Shown one piece after another: positions 8,505 through 17,630 of a stretch of 64,000 nucleotides of DNA. Position numbers and translations under genes: made by a program. The notes under the pieces were generated by a model, which did not search any database, was not told where the DNA came from, and saw only the letters and a program-made list of their open reading frames with translations. Within the stretch, counting starts at the first letter, position 1; the number at the start of each line of letters is the position of its first letter. The stretch comes from Paraburkholderia solisilvae. Its GTDB lineage: Bacteria; Pseudomonadota; Gammaproteobacteria; Burkholderiales; Burkholderiaceae. The DNA lies in the NCBI RefSeq assembly GCF_902859875.1, contig NZ_CADIKF010000006.1, positions 110,563-174,562 on the forward strand. The letters are read 5' to 3'.

Positions 8505-9419
8505 ATGGCCGAACGTGGCGAACCTTCCGTATCCGATATCGCATGCTTTGTCGCCGTCGCGCAGACCGGCAGCTTCACCCGTGCCGGCGAAGAACTCGGC
8601 ACGAGCAAATCGAATGTCGGCAAGGCGGTGCAGCGGCTCGAAGCACGTCTGGGCACGCGCCTTTTCCAGCGCACGACGCGAGCCGTGCGTCTGACCGAAG
8701 ACGGCGAAACCTATCTGCTGGCCGCGCAAGCCGCGCTCGACGGGTTGCGCGAAGCCGAACAACAATTGGCGGCGCGACGGTCGGAACCGATCGGCCGCGT
8801 ACGGCTCGACTTGCCCGCCGGGTTCGGCCGCCTGCTGTTGCCGGCGTTCGAAACGTTGCGTCGCAAGCACCCGAAGATCACGCTCGAAGTCGCGTTGACG
8901 GACCGCATGTCGGATCCGGTCGGCGAGGGCTGGGATATCGTGGTGCGGATCGGCGAGTTGCCGGTTGACAGCGAGATGACGGTGCGCAAGCTATGCGATC
9001 TGAAGCTTGGCCTTTATGCAGCGCCCGCGTATCTCGCGCGCAAAGGGCCGGTCGACACCATCGCCGATCTCGCGGCGCACGACGCGGTCGTGTTTCGCGG
9101 CCCAGGCGGGCGGCTGCGGCCATGGGCGTTGCAGGACGGCACACACAGGCGCGAACTGTCGATGCCTTCGACACTCGTGCTGGCGGACGGACAGGCCTTG
9201 GTGGATGCGGCCATCGCAGGCTGCGGCATTGCGCAGATTTTCGATCGCGTCGCGTTGCCGCACCTGCACGCAGGGCGGCTCGTGCATCTGCTGCCGCACG
9301 CGGCCGTCGACGGGCCGCCGGTACACGCGATCATTCCGCTGGGGCAGAAAATGACCGCCAGGACGCGGGCGGTGCTCAATCATCTGGCGGAAAGTTTGCG
9401 TGAGCCGCCGCACCGCTGA
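8505..9419 (+). CDS. LysR-family transcriptional regulator, copy 2
   Basis: A 304-residue LysR regulator. The DNA-binding domain is nearly identical to that of the LysR at 5643: the stretch from GTSKSNVGK through RTTRAVRLTEDGETYL differs at only a few positions. Similarity continues through the effector domain (MSDPVGEGWDIVVRIGEL, GRLRPWAL, GQKM.ARTRAVLN). The ATG follows AAGGCGAG. It has its own upstream space after the MFS terminator and ends before a bidirectional terminator. The two copies look like an ancient duplication and may share related operators. Confidence 0.88.
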   Translation: MAERGEPSVSDIACFVAVAQTGSFTRAGEELGTSKSNVGKAVQRLEARLGTRLFQRTTRAVRLTEDGETYLLAAQAALDGLREAEQQLAARRSEPIGRVRLDLPAGFGRLLLPAFETLRRKHPKITLEVALTDRMSDPVGEGWDIVVRIGELPVDSEMTVRKLCDLKLGLYAAPAYLARKGPVDTIADLAAHDAVVFRGPGGRLRPWALQDGTHRRELSMPSTLVLADGQALVDAAIAGCGIAQIFDRVALPHLHAGRLVHLLPHAAVDGPPVHAIIPLGQKMTARTRAVLNHLAESLREPPHR

Positions 9420-9457
9420 AATCGAAAGCGAACACGCTGCGCACGCGATCAAATGTA

Positions 9458-9497
9458 AAACGCCCATCCGATTCATCCCGACATCGGCTGGGCGTTT
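9458..9497. terminator. Bidirectional terminator between convergent genes
   Basis: AAACGCCCA (9458-9466) pairs with TGGGCGTTT (9489-9497), with inner pairing CCGAT (9468-9472) / ATCGG (9483-9487). A/T runs at both ends suit termination of the LysR gene on the plus strand and the efflux operon on the minus strand. Confidence 0.8.
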
Positions 9498-9529
9498 CTC
9501 GATGCGGCCCGCACGGGCCGGACGCTTTG

Positions 9530-11038
9530 CTACTTCTGCGCGAGGGGAGGAATCGCGGCATCCGGCATGACATCGCCCCAACCGCCACCCAGTGCGCGAA
9601 TCAGGTTGACGGTGGCCGCGGCCTGCACGCCCTGCAACTGGACGGCTGCGCGCTTTGCCTGCAGCACGGTGCGTTGCGCATCGATCACGTCCAGATAGTT
9701 GACCGCCCCTTCCGTGTACTGCGTGCGAGATAAGTCCGCGGCCTGCTGCGACGCGTCGACGGCGTCCTGCTGCGTCTTCGTTTGCTCTTCGAGTATGCGC
9801 ATATCCGAGAGATTGTCTTCGACTTCACGGAACGCGGTCAGCACCTGCTGCCGGTAGTTGGCGACATCCTCTTCATACACGGCGCGCGCGTTCGCGAGAT
9901 TGCCTTTGCGGCGGCCGCCGTCGAAGACCGGCACATTCAGCGCGGTGCCCGCAAGCGGGCCGAGCAGGAATGCGCGGCTACTCCATTTGAAGAGATCGCC
10001 GAGCGTAGCCGATTCGAAGCCGCCGGTGCCGGTCAGCGTGAGCGACGGGAAGAACGCCGCCTTCGCGACGCCGATCCGCGCGTTCGCCGCAGCCATCGCG
10101 CGCTCCGCCGCGGCGATATCCGGACGCCGCTCGAGCAGCGACGAAGGCAGCCCTGGCGGCACGCGCAGATTCACCGGCTGCAACGGATCGGCGGCCATCG
10201 AAAACCCGGATGGCGCCTTGCCGAGCAACACGGCGAGGCTGTGCTCGGACGCGGCGCGCAGCCGCTGCACGGTCATCGCATCCGAACGCGCGCTCGCCAG
10301 TTCCGCTTGCGCACGCGACACATCGAGCCGGGTCACGTCACCTTCCGCATAACGGTGTTGAACCAGCTTCAATGCCTGCTCGCGCAATTCGACCGCGTGA
10401 TCGAACACCTCGGTTTCCGCGTCCAGTTCGCGCAGCGCAAAGTAGTTCTGCGCGACGTCCGCCTGCAGCGCGAGCAGCACCGAACGGTACAACGCTTCGC
10501 TTTGCTGCGTATCCGCCTTCGCCGCGTCGACTGTCGATGCGACCCGGCCGAACAGATCCACTTCATACGACGCGCTCGCCTGCGCGCGCCAGAAGGTCTG
10601 CTGCGGGATACGCGTGCCGTCCGGCTGGAACTGCGATGCCGCCGACACTTGCTGGCGCGTCGGTCCGAAGCCGGCATCGAGCGTCGGGAACAATCCCGCG
10701 CGGGCGGCCTGATTCAATGCGCGCGCTTCCTTCACACGCGCGGCCGCCGCCTTCAGATTCTGATTCGCGTTCTGCGCTTCCTGCTCGAGTGCGTCGAGCT
10801 TCGGATCGTCGAATACGGTCCACCATGCGCCGCGCTGTACGGCTTCGGACGGCTGCGCGGTCTTCCAGCTGCCCGCTTCCGAGGCGGGCAGCGCGGTCTG
10901 CACGGTTTCCTTGAACGCCGCCGGCGTCGATGCCGACGGCACGTCATAAGTCGGCGCAAGCGAGCAGCCTGCGAGCACCAGCAATGCGCCGAGCAGCATC
11001 GAGCCGGTGAAGGCGCCTCTCGTCATCAGTCGTTTCAT
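9530..11038 (-). CDS. RND efflux outer-membrane lipoprotein (OprN/OprM, NodT family)
   Basis: A 502-residue outer-membrane factor, the exit duct of the tripartite pump encoded upstream. The N-terminus is a lipoprotein signal with lipobox LAGC (cysteine near residue 25). Two OEP repeats follow, each with long alpha-helical stretches, for example NQNLKAAAARVKEARALNQAARAG early and the repeat near the C-terminus ending in YLDVIDAQRTVLQAK. AAGGAG lies six bases before the ATG at 11038; an adjacent ATG at 11041 is too close to it. The start falls 11 bases after the pump gene stop, so this is the last gene of the operon. Confidence 0.92.
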   Translation of the reverse strand: MKRLMTRGAFTGSMLLGALLVLAGCSLAPTYDVPSASTPAAFKETVQTALPASEAGSWKTAQPSEAVQRGAWWTVFDDPKLDALEQEAQNANQNLKAAAARVKEARALNQAARAGLFPTLDAGFGPTRQQVSAASQFQPDGTRIPQQTFWRAQASASYEVDLFGRVASTVDAAKADTQQSEALYRSVLLALQADVAQNYFALRELDAETEVFDHAVELREQALKLVQHRYAEGDVTRLDVSRAQAELASARSDAMTVQRLRAASEHSLAVLLGKAPSGFSMAADPLQPVNLRVPPGLPSSLLERRPDIAAAERAMAAANARIGVAKAAFFPSLTLTGTGGFESATLGDLFKWSSRAFLLGPLAGTALNVPVFDGGRRKGNLANARAVYEEDVANYRQQVLTAFREVEDNLSDMRILEEQTKTQQDAVDASQQAADLSRTQYTEGAVNYLDVIDAQRTVLQAKRAAVQLQGVQAAATVNLIRALGGGWGDVMPDAAIPPLAQK

Positions 11039-11048
11039 CATGTTCTCC

Positions 11049-14000
11049 TTAGTCTTCGTAAGCCGGTTCCGGCAACCGGACGGCAGCAGCGGACTTGCCC
11101 TGTGCGGTATCGCTGCCGCCGTCGTCATCGGGGCCGTGGATGTGCGGATGGTGGCCATGCTTCGCTTCGAGATGCTTGCCGCCCGCGAGCTTGCGCAGCA
11201 GCACGTAGAACACCGGCGTGAGCATCAGCCCGAAGAGCGTCACGCCGAGCATCCCGAAGAACACCGCAATACCCATTGCGCGGCGCATCTCGGCGCCGGC
11301 GCCGGTCGAGATCACGAGGGGCACCACACCCATGATGAAAGCGATCGACGTCATCAGGATCGGACGCAACCGCAACCGGCTGGCTTCGATTGCGGCCTGC
11401 ACGATCGAGCGTCCCTGCATCTCCAGTTCGCGGGCGAATTCGACGATCAGAATCGCGTTCTTCGCGGACAGCCCGACCAGCACCATCAGGCCGATCTGCG
11501 TGAAGATGTTGTTGTCGCCGCGTGTGAGCCATACGCCGGTCAGCGCGGACAGCAGCGTCATCGGCACGATCAGCAGGATGGCGAGCGGCAGCGTGAGGCT
11601 TTCGTACATCGCGGCCAGCACGAGGAACACCAGCAGCACGCTGATCGGGAATACCCACAGTGCGGAGTTGCCGGCCAGCACCTGTTGATAGGTGAGATCG
11701 GTCCATTCGAACTTCATCCCGCGCGGCAGCGTTTCCTTCGCGATGCGCTCGACCGCCGCCTGCGCCTGGCCGGACGAATAGCCGGGCGCCGGACCGCCGT
11801 TGATGTCGGCGGCGGTGTAGCCGTTGTAACGCACGACCATTTCCGGGCCGTACGTCGGCGTGACCTTCACGAGCGACGACAGCGGCACCATCTCACCCGC
11901 GGCATTGCGCGTCTTCAACTGGCCAATGTCGTTCGCGGTTGCGCGGAACGGCGCATCCGCCTGCGCACGCACCTGGAATACGCGGCCGAACTGGTTGAAG
12001 TCGTTCACGTACAACGAGCCGAGATAGATCTGCATCGTGTCGAACACGTCGGTGATATCGACGCCGAGTTGCTTCGCTTTCACGCGGTCGAGATCGACGT
12101 TCAGTTGCGGCACGTTGATCTGGTAGCTCGAGAACGACGGTCCGAGTTCAGGCGCTTGCGCGGCCTTTTTCAGGAACGCTTGCGTCGCGCTGTTCAGCGC
12201 CTCGTAGCCGAGCGCGCCGCGGTCTTCGATCTGCAGCTTGAAGCCGCCGAGTGCGCCGAGGCCGAGTACCGGCGGCGGCGGGAACACGGCGATCTGCGCG
12301 TCCTTGATCGCGCCGAACTTCGTATTGAGCGCGGCGACGATCTCGTTCGCGGTTTCGCCTGCATGACGGAGCTTCGACGGCTTCAGCACGACGAACAGCA
12401 CGCCGGCGCTCGACGAGTTCATAAAGCCGTTTACCGACATCCCCGGATACTCGACCGCGCTTTCGACGCCCGGCTGCTTCAGCGTGATGTCGGCCATGTC
12501 GCGGATCACCTTTTCGGTGCGCTCGAGCGACGCGCCGTTCGGCAGTTGCACGATACTGACGAGGTAGTCCTTGTCCTGCGCGGGCACGAAGCCGCCCGGC
12601 ACGATCTTCGCCATCAGGCCGGCCGCCGCGAGCAGCACGCCGTAGATCACGAGCATCGCGACCTTGTGACCGATAACCTTGCCGACGCCTTTGCCGTACG
12701 ACTCGGAGCCGCGCGCGAACACCTTGTTGAAGACGCGGAAGAATGGCCCGAACAGGCGGTCGATCACGCGCGTCAACGCATCTTTCGGCGCGCGATGGTC
12801 ACGCAGCAGCAGCGCGGCGAGCGCGGGCGACAGCGTCAGCGAATTGAACGCGGAGATCACCGTCGAGATCGCGATGGTCATCGCGAACTGCTTGTAGAAC
12901 TGGCCGGTGAGGCCCGACATGAACGCCAGCGGCACGAACACGGCAACCAGCGTCAGCGCGATCGCGATGATCGGCCCGCTGACTTCGCGCATTGCCGCGT
13001 AGGTGGCCGCGAGCGGCTTCAGGCCCGCGGCGATGTTCCGTTCGACGTTTTCGACCACCACGATCGCATCGTCGACGACAATGCCGATCGCCAGCACCAT
13101 CCCGAACAGCGAGAGTGCGTTGATGGTGAAGCCGAACGCGAGCATCAGCGAGAACGTCCCGACAATCGATACCGGCACCGCGAGCAACGGAATGATCGAC
13201 GCCCGCCAGCTTTGCAGGAACACGATAACGACGATCACCACCAGTACGATCGCTTCGATCAGCGTATGCACGACCGCGTCGATGCTTTCGCGCACGAACT
13301 GCGTCGGGTCATAGACGATGCGATAGTCGACGCCATCGGGCATGTCCGCTTTCAGGTCCTTCATCGTGTCGCGCACCGCATCGGAAATCTGCAGCGAGTT
13401 CGCGCCCGGTTGCTGATAGATGATCAGTTGCGCCGATGCCTTGTTGTCGAGCAGCGCACGCAGTCCGTATTCCTGCGCGTCGAGCTCGACGCGAGCGACA
13501 TCGCCAAGACGCGTGACCGCGCCGTCCGCCGATGTCTTCAGCACGACGTTGCGGAATTCCTCTTCAGACTTGAGCCGACCTTGTGCGTTGATGCTCAGTT
13601 GCATCGGCACGTTTTCCGTCATCGGCGGACCGCCGACGAGGCCGGCCGCCACTTGCACGTTCTGCTCGCGGATCGCCTTGACGACGTCCGACGCGGTCAT
13701 GTTCTGGCGCGCGACTTTGGTCGGGTCGAGCCACACGCGCATTGCGTAGTCGCCGGAACCCCACAGCACGACTTCGCCGATGCCGGGAATGCGTTCGAGC
13801 CGCGTCTTCACGTTGATCAGCGCGTAGTTGCGCAGATACGTCATGTCGTAGCGGTCATTCGGCGAGACGAGGTTCACCCCCATCACGAGCGTCGGCGCCG
13901 CTTTCACGACGGTGACGCCGAGCCGTTGCACATCTTCCGGCAGGCGCGGCAGCGCCTGTTGCACACGGTTCTGCACGAGTTGCGTCGCGAGGTCCGGATT

Positions 14001-14300
14001 GGTGCCGAGCCTGAAGGTGACGGTGGTCGTCATGTTGCCGTCGCTATTGGCCTGCGACTGCATGTACAGCATGTTTTCGACACCGTTGATTTTCTCTTCG
14101 AGCGGCGACGCGACCGTTTCCGCGATCACCTTCGGGTTCGCGCCCGGATACTGCGCGCGGACCACCACGGACGGCGGCACGACTTCCGGATACTCCGAAG
14201 TGGGCAGTATCGACAGCGCGATGATGCCGCCAAGCAGGATGATGACCGACAGCACACCCGCGAAGATGGGCCGGTCGATAAAGAATCTGGAGATGTTCAT
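11049..14300 (-). CDS. RND multidrug efflux transporter, MexF-type
   Basis: A 1083-residue inner-membrane proton/drug antiporter of the HAE1 class. It has TM1, a large periplasmic loop, TM2-6, a second large loop and TM7-12. The proton-relay aspartates D410-D411 lie in AIGIVVDDAIVVVENVE in TM4. Sequences such as EYPEVVPPSVVVRA, LVSPNDRYDM and NGFMNSSSAGVLF fit the MexF/BpeF branch better than AcrB/MexB. Exported drugs in that branch include chloramphenicol, trimethoprim and fluoroquinolones (family knowledge, not shown here). It is 32 bases after the adaptor gene and followed directly by the outer-membrane factor. No linked MexT-type activator is evident; the LysR at 16611-17627 lies beyond an unrelated hydrolase. 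Confidence 0.95.
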   Translation of the reverse strand: MNISRFFIDRPIFAGVLSVIILLGGIIALSILPTSEYPEVVPPSVVVRAQYPGANPKVIAETVASPLEEKINGVENMLYMQSQANSDGNMTTTVTFRLGTNPDLATQLVQNRVQQALPRLPEDVQRLGVTVVKAAPTLVMGVNLVSPNDRYDMTYLRNYALINVKTRLERIPGIGEVVLWGSGDYAMRVWLDPTKVARQNMTASDVVKAIREQNVQVAAGLVGGPPMTENVPMQLSINAQGRLKSEEEFRNVVLKTSADGAVTRLGDVARVELDAQEYGLRALLDNKASAQLIIYQQPGANSLQISDAVRDTMKDLKADMPDGVDYRIVYDPTQFVRESIDAVVHTLIEAIVLVVIVVIVFLQSWRASIIPLLAVPVSIVGTFSLMLAFGFTINALSLFGMVLAIGIVVDDAIVVVENVERNIAAGLKPLAATYAAMREVSGPIIAIALTLVAVFVPLAFMSGLTGQFYKQFAMTIAISTVISAFNSLTLSPALAALLLRDHRAPKDALTRVIDRLFGPFFRVFNKVFARGSESYGKGVGKVIGHKVAMLVIYGVLLAAAGLMAKIVPGGFVPAQDKDYLVSIVQLPNGASLERTEKVIRDMADITLKQPGVESAVEYPGMSVNGFMNSSSAGVLFVVLKPSKLRHAGETANEIVAALNTKFGAIKDAQIAVFPPPPVLGLGALGGFKLQIEDRGALGYEALNSATQAFLKKAAQAPELGPSFSSYQINVPQLNVDLDRVKAKQLGVDITDVFDTMQIYLGSLYVNDFNQFGRVFQVRAQADAPFRATANDIGQLKTRNAAGEMVPLSSLVKVTPTYGPEMVVRYNGYTAADINGGPAPGYSSGQAQAAVERIAKETLPRGMKFEWTDLTYQQVLAGNSALWVFPISVLLVFLVLAAMYESLTLPLAILLIVPMTLLSALTGVWLTRGDNNIFTQIGLMVLVGLSAKNAILIVEFARELEMQGRSIVQAAIEASRLRLRPILMTSIAFIMGVVPLVISTGAGAEMRRAMGIAVFFGMLGVTLFGLMLTPVFYVLLRKLAGGKHLEAKHGHHPHIHGPDDDGGSDTAQGKSAAAVRLPEPAYED

Positions 14301-14332
14301 GATGGGCTTCCCGGGTCAGGCCGTCGGGCGCG

Positions 14333-15520
14333 TTATGAAGCGGACTTCGCCGCGTCGCTCATCGACACGGCGTGCGGGGTGACGCTGTCGCCCGGACGGG
14401 CGCGCTGGATGCCGTTCACGACGATCCGCTCGCCGGCGTCGAGACCGGAGGCGACCGCGCGCAAGTTGCCATGCAGGCCGCCGAGCCGGATTTCGCGGTA
14501 CTGGACCTTGTTCGATGCATCGACGACCAGCACGTATTTCTTTGCCTGATCGGTGCCGATGGCCGCGTCGTCGACGAGAATCGCCGGATGCGGCGCGCCG
14601 CCGCCGACCTTCAGGCGGGCATAGAGGCCGGGCACCAGCGTGCCGTCCGCGTTGTCGAAGCTCGCGCGCACGCGGATCGTGCCCGACGACGTATCGAGGC
14701 GGTTGTCGACCGACGCGATCTCGCCGTAGCGCGAGTAGCCGGTTTCGTCGGCAAGGCCGAGCGACACCGGCACCTTCGCGTTGCGCTCGTGCCCGAGGTA
14801 TTGCAGATAGGTTTGTTCGTCGACGTCGAACGATGCGTAGATCGGCGACACGGAGACGAGCGTGGTGAGCACCGGTGCATTGGCGCCCACCGATACGACG
14901 TTGCCGGGCGTCAGTTCCGCACGCGACACGCGGCCGGAGACCGGCGCGGCGATGGTCGTGTAACCGAGGTTGACCTGCGCTGCTTCGAGCGCGGCCTGTG
15001 CGGCTTTTACGCCGGCATCGGCTACGCGCGACGCGTTCTGCTTTTCGTCGTAGTCGCGTTTCGCGATCGCATTGTCGGCGAGCAGCCGATCGGCGCGGGC
15101 GGCGTCGGTCGACGTGTAGAGAGCGCGTGCTTTCGCGGCGGCGAGTTGCGCGGCGGCGCGGTCGACTTCAGCCTGATACGGACGCGGATCGATCGTAAAC
15201 AGCGCGTCGCCTTTCCTGACCAGCGCGCCGTCCTTGAAGTGCACCGCGACGATCGTGCCGGGGACGAGCGGGCGCACGTCGATATGGTCGATGGCTTCGA
15301 GGCGGCCCGAATAGCTCTGCCAGTCGGTAATCGATTCATTCAGCACGGTGGCGACGTCCACTTGCGCAGCCGGCGGCGGCGCATCCGCCGCACGGGCGCT
15401 GGAGACGGGACCGGCATCGCGCTCATGCAGCATGAGGCCGATTCCCGCGGCGGCGCCGGCGACGAACAGCGCACCGATTGCAACAGAGAGCCGTTTGCGG
15501 TTTTTCGAGTTATTCGACAT
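14333..15520 (-). CDS. RND efflux periplasmic adaptor (MexE-type membrane fusion protein)
   Basis: A 395-residue adaptor linking pump and outer-membrane factor. The N-terminus is a basic stretch plus hydrophobic segment (signal anchor). A split biotinyl/lipoyl domain follows (VRPLVPGTIVAVHFKDGALVRKGD), then an alpha-hairpin (residues 100-170), the second lipoyl half (TTIAAPVSGRVSRAE) and a beta-barrel. The ATG at 15520 fits the family start; a weak AGGA lies 12 bases upstream. First gene of the three-gene operon. No TetR or LysR repressor adjoins its promoter. Confidence 0.92.
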   Translation of the reverse strand: MSNNSKNRKRLSVAIGALFVAGAAAGIGLMLHERDAGPVSSARAADAPPPAAQVDVATVLNESITDWQSYSGRLEAIDHIDVRPLVPGTIVAVHFKDGALVRKGDALFTIDPRPYQAEVDRAAAQLAAAKARALYTSTDAARADRLLADNAIAKRDYDEKQNASRVADAGVKAAQAALEAAQVNLGYTTIAAPVSGRVSRAELTPGNVVSVGANAPVLTTLVSVSPIYASFDVDEQTYLQYLGHERNAKVPVSLGLADETGYSRYGEIASVDNRLDTSSGTIRVRASFDNADGTLVPGLYARLKVGGGAPHPAILVDDAAIGTDQAKKYVLVVDASNKVQYREIRLGGLHGNLRAVASGLDAGERIVVNGIQRARPGDSVTPHAVSMSDAAKSAS

Positions 15521-15709
15521 GACTAGTGATCCTGAATAAATGGAACTGTTTCGTAACGCGTGGTTGATGAGCGAACTCAGCCAGCCGCCGCGGGAAGGCC
15601 GTTGCACAGCCAGTCGGCAACGGTCTCAAGCGTTGGCAGCAGTATGGTTGACGCCTTGACGGTGATAAAGATGGCGGCCGGCGACGCTTTGTATCCTCGC
15701 CGGATACAG

Positions 15710-16552
15710 TCAGGGCGCCGGGTCGAAGTGCCGGCGCAGGAACGCCGTGACGTCGTCGAGGACCGGCGCGTGGGTGATCAGGTCGTCGTGTGCGATGCCG
15801 GCGTGGCGGGTGACTTGTACCGGCACGCCTGCGGAAATCAGTTCTTTTGCATAGGCCTCGCCGTCGGCGCGCAGCGCGTCGTGCTCGGCGCTCGCGATCA
15901 GTGTCGGCGGCAATGCGTGCAGACGGCACGATTCGAGCGGCGCCGCGTACGGGTGCATCCGTTGTGCGGCGTGCGGCAGATACGCGCGATAGTGGCGCGC
16001 ACAACGTTGCGCGCGGAGCGCCGCGTTCGAAGCCGGCGCGTCCGTCAGACGAGTCAGGCTTGGGTCGAGCAGCGGACCGAGCAGCGCCTCTGCGGCGAGT
16101 TTGTACGTACCGCGGTCGCGTGCGATGGCGGCAAGCGCAGCGGCGACGTTGCCGCCCGCGTCATGACCGACTGCGGCGATTCGGCATGGATCGATACGCA
16201 GCATGCGCGCGTAGGCGGCTGTCCATTCGAATGCGAGGTAAGCGTCTTCGACCGCGGCGGGAAAGGGAAACGCGGGCGCGAGCGAGTAGCCGACCGCGAC
16301 GACGAACGCGGGCAACCGTTGCGCGAGCAACGAGGCCGGTTGGTGTGCGTCGTCGATGCTGCCGCCGACAAAACCGCCGCCGTGGAAATAGAGCACGGCG
16401 GGGAGCGGCGTCGGCTTGCGTGCGCGAGGGCGATAGGTGCGCAGCGTGATGTTTTGCCGATGCCCGTCAATGGTGACGTCGTCGATTTGCAGCGGCGCGT
16501 CGGAGGAGAAGGCTTGCACGGTGTGGCGAATGCGATGCGAATGTCGATGCAC
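15710..16552 (-). CDS. Alpha/beta hydrolase, HSL family, with Asp at the nucleophile position
   Basis: A 280-residue protein of the hormone-sensitive-lipase esterase group. The oxyanion loop HGGGFVGG is intact at residues 58-65. The nucleophile elbow, usually GDSAGG, reads GHDAGG, so the catalytic serine is replaced by D131. The other triad parts look present: Asp in EHDALRADGEAYA and His in GIAHDD. It is therefore probably inactive as a serine esterase, or uses another mechanism. The start is a GTG at 16552, the first option after an in-frame stop, without a clear ribosome site. It is 58 bases behind the LysR gene on the same strand. A GTATCC/GGATAC hairpin lies just after the stop. Confidence 0.8.
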   Translation of the reverse strand: MHRHSHRIRHTVQAFSSDAPLQIDDVTIDGHRQNITLRTYRPRARKPTPLPAVLYFHGGGFVGGSIDDAHQPASLLAQRLPAFVVAVGYSLAPAFPFPAAVEDAYLAFEWTAAYARMLRIDPCRIAAVGHDAGGNVAAALAAIARDRGTYKLAAEALLGPLLDPSLTRLTDAPASNAALRAQRCARHYRAYLPHAAQRMHPYAAPLESCRLHALPPTLIASAEHDALRADGEAYAKELISAGVPVQVTRHAGIAHDDLITHAPVLDDVTAFLRRHFDPAP

Positions 16553-16610
16553 GCATTGTCCGTCCGCTGCCTGTGCAGATCATCACCGCCATACCGATAA
16601 GACAATTCGG

Positions 16611-17627
16611 TCAGAGCGAAATGTCCGCATCCTGTGACGCGGTATGAGCCGATGCGGCCGTTGTGCGCGCGTCTGCATCCGCGTTCAGGTATTGCGTGAT
16701 CGAGGCGGGCAGCGCGTCGTTTCTGCGCAGCAGATAGCAGCGTTCGAACACTTCCGCGATCCAGTCGACGAATACGCGCACTTGCGGCGACAGGTGTCGG
16801 TGCTGCGGATATACAGCGGAAATGGGCAGCGATGTCGGCCGCCATTGGGGCAGCACTTCGACCAGTTCGCCTCTTTGCAGGTGGCGCAATGCCATGAAAT
16901 GCGGAATCTGGATCAGGCCATGGCCGGCGATTCCGCATTGCAGATACGCGTCGCCGTCGTTCGCGGCGAGCTTCGAGTGCATGCGCACGTCGACGGGCTT
17001 GCCGTCGACCACGAAGTCCATCTCGACAATGCGGCCGTTGCGGCTCGAGAAGTAGTTCACCGCGACGTGTTGCTCGAGGTCTTCGAGTGTCGCGGGCATG
17101 CCGTGATGCGCGAGGTAAGCGGGACTCGCCACCGTCACGAATTCGGATGTGCCGACACGCCGCGCGACGAGCGTCGAGTCCTGCAAAGGGCCCATGCGGA
17201 TTGCACAGTCGACGCTGTCGGCGACGAGATCGATCGGCTTGTCGCCGACGCCCAGCATCAGGTCGATGTCCGGGTAGCGCGTGTGGAAGTCGTCGAGCAC
17301 CGGCACGATCACCATGCGGCCGATCGCGCCGGGCATGTCGACTTTCAAACGGCCGCGCGGCGCGCGCGACGTTTCAGCCAGCGCGTGTTCCGCTTCTTCG
17401 ATATCGGCAAGGATGCGCGCGCAACGTTCGTAGTATGCGGCGCCGTCGGGCGTGAGGCTGATGCGGCGTGTCGTGCGGTTCAGCAGGCGGACCTTGAGAA
17501 ACGCTTCGAGGTTCTGGATGATCGTCGTGACTGAAGAGCGGGTCATGTCCAACGCGTCGGCGGCGCCCGAGAAGCTGTTCAGATCGACGACGCGTGTGAA
17601 GACCTGCATGGCCTGGAGTTTGTCCAC
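16611..17627 (-). CDS. LysR-family transcriptional regulator
   Basis: A 338-residue regulator with a GTG start and a GGAGGAA ribosome site. The HTH is at residues 5-62 (NSFSGAADALDMTRSSVTTIIQ), and the LysR substrate-binding domain starts at GRLKVDMPGAIGR. It belongs to the large group related to CrgA/DsdC-like regulators of unknown effector. The ribosome site overlaps the stop codon of the preceding chaC-like gene, three bases before the start, so the two are translationally coupled. The tail after residue 305 is Ala/Thr/Asp-rich. Targets may include the adjacent hydrolase. Confidence 0.87.
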   Translation of the reverse strand: MDKLQAMQVFTRVVDLNSFSGAADALDMTRSSVTTIIQNLEAFLKVRLLNRTTRRISLTPDGAAYYERCARILADIEEAEHALAETSRAPRGRLKVDMPGAIGRMVIVPVLDDFHTRYPDIDLMLGVGDKPIDLVADSVDCAIRMGPLQDSTLVARRVGTSEFVTVASPAYLAHHGMPATLEDLEQHVAVNYFSSRNGRIVEMDFVVDGKPVDVRMHSKLAANDGDAYLQCGIAGHGLIQIPHFMALRHLQRGELVEVLPQWRPTSLPISAVYPQHRHLSPQVRVFVDWIAEVFERCYLLRRNDALPASITQYLNADADARTTAASAHTASQDADISL

Positions 17628-17630
17628 GTT

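Noticed and set aside
11007..14549. A 1180-codon open frame on the plus strand
   Set aside because: It is antisense to the RND pump gene and extremely rich in Arg and His, the usual shadow of a GC-rich gene.
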